Source: Cyanobacteria bacterium Co-bin13
GTDB lineage: Bacteria; Cyanobacteriota; Cyanobacteriia; Phormidesmidales; Phormidesmidaceae
Assembly: GCA_014534385.1 (NCBI GenBank)
Contig: JACVRP010000036.1
Span: forward strand, 1 to 15,356
DNA: 15,356 nucleotides
Direction: 5' to 3'
Shown: positions 14,244 through 15,356 of the stretch, piece after piece
How positions within the stretch are numbered: position 1 is the first letter of the stretch
Layout: every line of letters starts with the position of its first letter
Position numbers and translations under genes: made by a program
Notes under the pieces: generated by a model
The model's database searches: none
What the model was told of the DNA's origin: nothing
The model's input: only the letters and a program-made list of their open reading frames with translations

Positions 14244-15356
14244 ATGGCGGTCGATTACGACCTGGTAATTGTCGGAGAGACGTTAGAGGCCAGAGAGGCG
14301 GCTGCGATCGCAGCCCGCGAAGGAGCCCGCGTTGCTCTTATCCTTTCTCCCGAACGACTGCAAACCCAGCTTCAGGTAGATCTGCTGAGCCAGGTTTTGA
14401 CAAACTGGGGTGGTCAGGCCAGTCAACCCCTACAGGATCTAGGTCAGCCGCTAGCCGACCTCAAGCCCGACTGGAGCTGGCCCCTGCTCAAGCAGGCCAT
14501 AGAAACGGCCAGTGCGATCGCATACCCTCACCTTACCCCTGAGGCTCTGGCGGTACAGGGGGTGGATGTTGTTACCGATGCAGGCTACTTCAGCCCTAAA
14601 CCGCGACTGGCGTTTACCACCGAGCAGCGAGTTTTAACGGCGAGAGCTTACCTGATCGCCTGCGGCAGCCAGACCGCGATTCCCGCTATCCCCGGCCTGG
14701 CGGAGGTGCCCTATCTCACCCTCGAAACGCTGCTATCGCTGGCAACCCAGCCCCAAAAACTGGTGATTTTAGGCCGGGCCGGAGCTGCGATCGCGCTGGC
14801 TCAAATCCTAGCGACCCTTGGCACCCAGGTTACGCTAATTACTCGAGGTGAACGGCTCCTGCCCGCAGAAGATCCAGAGGTATCGCAGTTTCTAGAAACG
14901 GTATTAATGGCAGCCGGAGTCGATTTGAGGCTCAATGTTCAGGTAGAAGGGGTGCAGCTAGCGGGCACCGAATCTGTGATGCCCCCTGGAGGTCGGTCTT
15001 TGACCATCGTTGATCGGGTGCTGGTCGCGACCCAGCCCCAGCCCGCTGTTGCCGCGCTCAACCTTGATCGGGTGGGGGTGCGGCAAGACCGTTACGGTTT
15101 GTCGGTGGACCCACAGCTGCGAACTAGCAACCCCCGCATCTTTGCCGCCGGATCGGTGCTGGGCGGCTTTCGCCACGGAGCGATTGCCCGTTATGAGGCG
15201 CAAATCGCCTTGCACAATGCCCTCTATCTGCCAACGCGCTCCATTGCCCTGCACAGCTTGCCCTACAGCCTGGGCACCAGACCCGAGTTGGGCCGAGTCG
15301 GCTTAACTGCAGCCCAAGCCCGCCAGCGCTACAGCGATATTGCCGTGCTGCTAAAT
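14244..15356 (+). CDS. FAD/NAD(P) oxidoreductase of the disulfide-reductase fold, 3'-truncated
   Basis: The frame is open for 371 codons from the ATG at 14244 to the window edge, with an AGAGGG ribosome site just before it and 57 bases after the glycosyltransferase stop. The order is FAD-domain N-terminus, the ATG-motif equivalent ACGSQTAIPAIPG (139-151), a second nucleotide-binding domain (VILGRAGAAIALA, from about 174), the FAD-closing motif FAAGSVLGG (300-308), and the start of the dimer domain with 'TRPELGRVGL'. This matches mercuric reductase/dihydrolipoamide dehydrogenase relatives. Odd points: the first FAD motif reads GETLEA (11-16) rather than GxGxxG, no CxxxxC redox disulfide follows it, and the usual Asp of AAGD is Ser304. 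It may be a diverged NAD(P)H dehydrogenase or a non-catalytic paralogue. Three HIP1 octamers lie inside it. Confidence 0.85.
   Translation, partial: MAVDYDLVIVGETLEAREAAAIAAREGARVALILSPERLQTQLQVDLLSQVLTNWGGQASQPLQDLGQPLADLKPDWSWPLLKQAIETASAIAYPHLTPEALAVQGVDVVTDAGYFSPKPRLAFTTEQRVLTARAYLIACGSQTAIPAIPGLAEVPYLTLETLLSLATQPQKLVILGRAGAAIALAQILATLGTQVTLITRGERLLPAEDPEVSQFLETVLMAAGVDLRLNVQVEGVQLAGTESVMPPGGRSLTIVDRVLVATQPQPAVAALNLDRVGVRQDRYGLSVDPQLRTSNPRIFAAGSVLGGFRHGAIARYEAQIALHNALYLPTRSIALHSLPYSLGTRPELGRVGLTAAQARQRYSDIAVLLN

Noticed and set aside
14102..14542. 146-codon frame overlapping the glycosyltransferase end and oxidoreductase start
   Set aside because: Out of frame with both recognised proteins; Arg/Gly/Pro-rich shadow translation.
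1..15356. CRISPR array, insertion sequence, integrase, att site or replication origin
   Set aside because: No regularly spaced repeats, transposase or integrase-like translations, terminal inverted repeats with target duplications, or DnaA-box cluster were seen on either strand.

Overview
The window is a piece of a cyanobacterial chromosome. The perfect octamer GCGATCGC (HIP1) occurs about 16 times in 15.4 kb, in genes and between them. The two end GAF domains of a large signalling protein have the Cys-His bilin-attachment signature of cyanobacteriochromes. Base composition is moderately GC-rich, with AT-rich patches around 1.4-2.3 kb and 8.8-9.8 kb. The genus cannot be named from the sequence; a filamentous or Leptolyngbya-like lineage would fit.

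Layout. At the left edge is dcd (dCTP deaminase), cut at its 5' end. It is followed by two hairpins, a probable fragment of a CASTOR/POLLUX-like ion-channel gene, a small secreted protein (1023-1334), an AT-rich gene-free stretch, and an unrecognised 358-residue protein (1746-2822). From 2.86 to 9.28 kb everything is on the minus strand. In transcription order these are two tiny overlapping genes (9064-9279, 8834-9064), a histone-deacetylase-family amidohydrolase, a helical protein of unknown function with an internal duplication, and a 1277-residue sensor diguanylate cyclase. A 605-base divergent intergenic region then leads to a plus-strand block: gyrA, an MntA-type nucleotidyltransferase, a truncated HepT-like small protein, a family-2 glycosyltransferase, and a flavoprotein that runs off the right edge.

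How the genes may work together. dcd and gyrA are housekeeping genes (dUTP supply, DNA supercoiling). The signalling protein probably converts light, and perhaps a second cue, into cyclic di-GMP: it has two candidate bilin-binding GAF domains, four PAS domains, one ordinary GAF, and an intact GGEEF cyclase with an RxxD inhibition site. The mntA-like gene begins 9 bases after the gyrA stop and overlaps its partner by 4 bases, so the three are probably co-transcribed. The partner lacks the HEPN ribonuclease motif of a working HepT toxin, so this looks like a decayed or repurposed toxin-antitoxin pair.

The best leads are the double-cyanobacteriochrome cyclase, the mntA/truncated-HepT pair behind gyrA, and the flavoprotein whose nucleotide-binding and disulfide motifs are eroded. 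I saw no CRISPR array, tRNA, rRNA or insertion sequence. No complete new defence or mobile system is visible.
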